A stretch of DNA of 7,965 nucleotides from an uncultured Eubacteriales bacterium (GTDB taxonomy: Bacteria; Bacillota; Clostridia; Oscillospirales; Acutalibacteraceae), in assembly GCA_934630995.1 (NCBI GenBank), contig CAKTXU010000069.1:1-7965 (forward strand). The letters are read 5' to 3'. Each line of letters starts with the position of its first letter. Position 1 is the first letter of the stretch. Below are positions 6,312 through 7,965 of the stretch, in pieces. The notes under the pieces are model-generated. The model saw nothing but the letters and a program-made list of their open reading frames with translations. It did not search any database and was not told the origin of the DNA. The translations under genes and the position numbers were made by a program.

Positions 6312-6815
6312 TCAGGTGTTCTTCACCGTGCGGGTGGGATCGGCGCCCTTTTCGATGGCGATGATGCCGGTACGCACGGTTTCCTTGATGCCATAGGGAC
6401 GCAATAGAGTTTCCAGGGTTTCCGTCCGTTCCGCCGTATCGGAAAATTCGATGGTCATGGTGGTGCGGGTGGCGTCCACGATCCGCGCCCCCATCAGCTC
6501 GGCTATCCGCATGATTTCCGCCCGGTGTCCCGCGCTGACCGAAACCTTGATAAGGCTTAAGGTGCGGGGAATATAATCTCCCTTTTTTAGGGTTTTGACC
6601 TTGATGACCGGAATCACCTTGTTGAGCTGCTTTTCCAGCTGCTCGACAGTATATTCGTCGCCGTCCACCACGATGGTCATACGGGAAATAGCGGGATCTT
6701 CGGTGACGCCGACGGCAAGGGAATCGATATTGAAGCCTCGCCGGGAAAACAGCCCCGCCACCTTGGACAGGACGCCGGCGTGGTTTTCAACCAGCACGGA
6801 CATGGTGTATTTCAT
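6312..6815 (-). CDS. ilvN: acetolactate synthase small (regulatory) subunit
   Basis: IlvN (167 residues) binds the catalytic subunit IlvB, raises its activity and in studied members confers feedback inhibition by valine. The N-terminal ACT domain (about residues 2-75) is clear: MSVLVENHAGVLSKVAGLF followed by RRGFNIDSLAVG, which includes the conserved N11, G14 and N29 of the effector site. The second half (about 80-160), containing RTLSLIKV and ARIVDAT, is the usual C-terminal domain. I start at ATG 6815 because the family begins MKYTMSVLVEN-like. A TTG at 6851 would add 12 unlike residues. The ribosome binding site GTGAAAGG is somewhat far from the ATG; GTG 6824 is a nearby alternative. It lies 45 bases after ilvB. 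Confidence 0.96.
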   Translation of the reverse strand: MKYTMSVLVENHAGVLSKVAGLFSRRGFNIDSLAVGVTEDPAISRMTIVVDGDEYTVEQLEKQLNKVIPVIKVKTLKKGDYIPRTLSLIKVSVSAGHRAEIMRIAELMGARIVDATRTTMTIEFSDTAERTETLETLLRPYGIKETVRTGIIAIEKGADPTRTVKNT

Positions 6816-6860
6816 AGGGTGCACACGCCTTTCACCAGAGGGTTTGGCCAATAGTCAGGG

Positions 6861-7965
6861 TTACAGGGAGGGATAATCCGGCTTGATTTCGCAGACCAGC
6901 AGGTAGGGCCGGTCGTCCGCCAGCAACTCGTCCAGGGCCGCCTCCGCCTCTTCGTTGGAGGATACATGCCGGGCGGAAATGCCGTAGGCGGAGGCAATCC
7001 CAGCAAAGTCGGGGCTGCCGTCCAGATAAACGGCGCTGTGGATGCCCTTGTAATGGTTGTCCTGCAGCTCCCGGACCATCCCCAAACGGGTGTTGCGCAT
7101 GATGACGATCTTGACGCCCAGACCCTCCTGGCAGATAGTGCCCAGCTCCATCATGCTCATCTGGAAGGAGCCGTCACCGCAGACAGCGCAGACCTGCCGT
7201 TCCGGAGCAGCGGCCTTGGCGCCCACGGCGCAGGGGATGGAATATCCCATGGTTCCCATGCCGCCGGAGGTGAGGAAGCGCCCCTCCCGTATCTCATAAT
7301 TGTTGGCCGACCAGATCTGGTTCTGTCCCACGTCGGCGCAGAGGACGGCGTCGTCCGCCATCCGGCGGGACAGGGCCCGCATGAAGGTCTTCGGTTCTAC
7401 ATAGCCCTCTACCGGAGGGATGGGCTTGGCCGCGTATCGCTGCTTGCGTTCGGTGACGGTTTGCACCCATTCGGCGGGGGCCACGCTGTCCACCCGGTCG
7501 GCCAGCTCCGCCAGCACATGCTGGAGATCGCCGACGATCGGGATGTGGGCGGGCATATTCTTACCGATTTCCGCCGGGTCTATGTCGATATGGATGATTT
7601 TCGCCCGGGTTGCCACCTGGCCCGGCGCCGCTACGGCGCGATCGCCCACCCGGGCACCGGCCATGATCACTAGGTCCGCGTCCCGGATGGCCTTATTGGC
7701 AGGGGCACAGCCGTGGGAACCCAGCATCCCCAGATACAGGGGATGAGCGGAGGGCAGCGCGCCGATCCCCATCATGGTGGTGATGGTGGGCATCCGGTAT
7801 TTCTCAATAAACCGCCGCAGCTCCTCCTGTGCCCGGGCGGAAAAGACGCCGCCGCCCGCGCAGAGCACCGGCCGCTTGCAGGCCGCCAGGGCTTCCACCG
7901 CCTTTTTGATCTGCAGGCCGTTTCCCTGCACCCGCGGCTTGTAGCCGATAATGTCCGCCGGCTCG
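6861..7965 (-). CDS. ilvB: acetolactate synthase large (catalytic) subunit, 5' end outside the window
   Basis: The last 367 codons of IlvB are present; the frame runs open off the right edge. The enzyme joins two pyruvates, or pyruvate and 2-oxobutyrate, to make the acetohydroxy acids that start valine, leucine and isoleucine synthesis, using thiamine diphosphate, Mg2+ and FAD. The visible part starts at the linker ADIIGYKPRVQGNGLQIKKA, passes through the central domain (CAGGGVFSARAQEELRRF) and covers the C-terminal cofactor domain. The thiamine motif begins at GDG (7170-7178) and ends at RN (7092-7097), before TRLGMVRELQDNHY. The common NN pair is RN here, but the metal-binding second Asn is kept. 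With a usual length near 560, about 190 N-terminal residues lie beyond 7965. It ends 45 bases before ilvN in the same operon. Confidence 0.97.
   Translation of the reverse strand, partial: EPADIIGYKPRVQGNGLQIKKAVEALAACKRPVLCAGGGVFSARAQEELRRFIEKYRMPTITTMMGIGALPSAHPLYLGMLGSHGCAPANKAIRDADLVIMAGARVGDRAVAAPGQVATRAKIIHIDIDPAEIGKNMPAHIPIVGDLQHVLAELADRVDSVAPAEWVQTVTERKQRYAAKPIPPVEGYVEPKTFMRALSRRMADDAVLCADVGQNQIWSANNYEIREGRFLTSGGMGTMGYSIPCAVGAKAAAPERQVCAVCGDGSFQMSMMELGTICQEGLGVKIVIMRNTRLGMVRELQDNHYKGIHSAVYLDGSPDFAGIASAYGISARHVSSNEEAEAALDELLADDRPYLLVCEIKPDYPSL

Noticed and set aside
7092..7097. Loss of the first Asn of the thiamine-binding NN pair in IlvB
   Set aside because: The second Asn, the metal ligand, is present, and Lys or Arg before it occurs in other clostridial enzymes as far as I recall, so inactivation is not indicated.
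6966..7673. 235-residue + strand open frame opposite ilvB
   Set aside because: Antisense to ilvB, Gly/Ala/His-rich with no recognisable motif and no ribosome binding site.

Overview
The window looks like a piece of chromosome from an endospore-forming Firmicute, most likely a moderately GC-rich member of the Clostridia (Oscillospirales-like is my guess). The evidence is a near full-length SpoIIID sporulation regulator, strong AGGAGG-type ribosome binding sites, and clostridial-looking families such as a Rho-N/SEC-C protein, a NYN-LOTUS protein and a zinc-ribbon single-pass membrane protein. There is no phage, transposon, CRISPR or RNA gene that I can support.

Layout from left to right. (1) Bases 1-162 are an upstream region with a possible sigma-E -10 element, followed by spoIIID on the + strand (163-423) and a hairpin terminator (434-471). 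(2) Everything else is on the - strand. Converging on spoIIID is a Rho-N/SEC-C protein gene (527-1593) whose reading frame is broken by a one-base shift near 1221-1226. (3) Bases 1674-2358 hold a damaged winged-helix (ArsR-like) regulator: its C-terminal half is recognisable, the frame shifts near 1757-1775 and no N-terminal half is present. About 220 bases of unassigned DNA follow (2359-2575). (4) Bases 2576-5011 hold a compact three-gene unit read leftward: a metallophosphoesterase, then a zinc-ribbon/single-TM protein overlapping it by 17 bases, then a NYN (PIN-like nuclease) plus OST-HTH/LOTUS protein 26 bases further on. (5) A 232-base gap holds a strong intrinsic terminator for the next operon. 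(6) Bases 5244-7965 are the branched-chain amino acid operon ilvB (5' end beyond the window), ilvN and ilvC.

How the genes work together. IlvB and IlvN form acetohydroxyacid synthase (catalytic and regulatory subunits), and IlvC carries out the next step to the dihydroxy acid precursors of valine and isoleucine. The operon stops right after ilvC at a 14-bp-stem terminator. SpoIIID would act in the mother cell during sporulation and has its own transcription unit. The middle cluster (phosphoesterase, zinc-ribbon membrane protein, putative RNase) is the least understood part. Its close packing suggests co-expression, but I cannot assign a shared pathway.

I did not find a clear new biological system. 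The items most worth a second look are the two neighbouring broken genes at 527-2358 and the NYN-LOTUS/zinc-ribbon/phosphoesterase unit.
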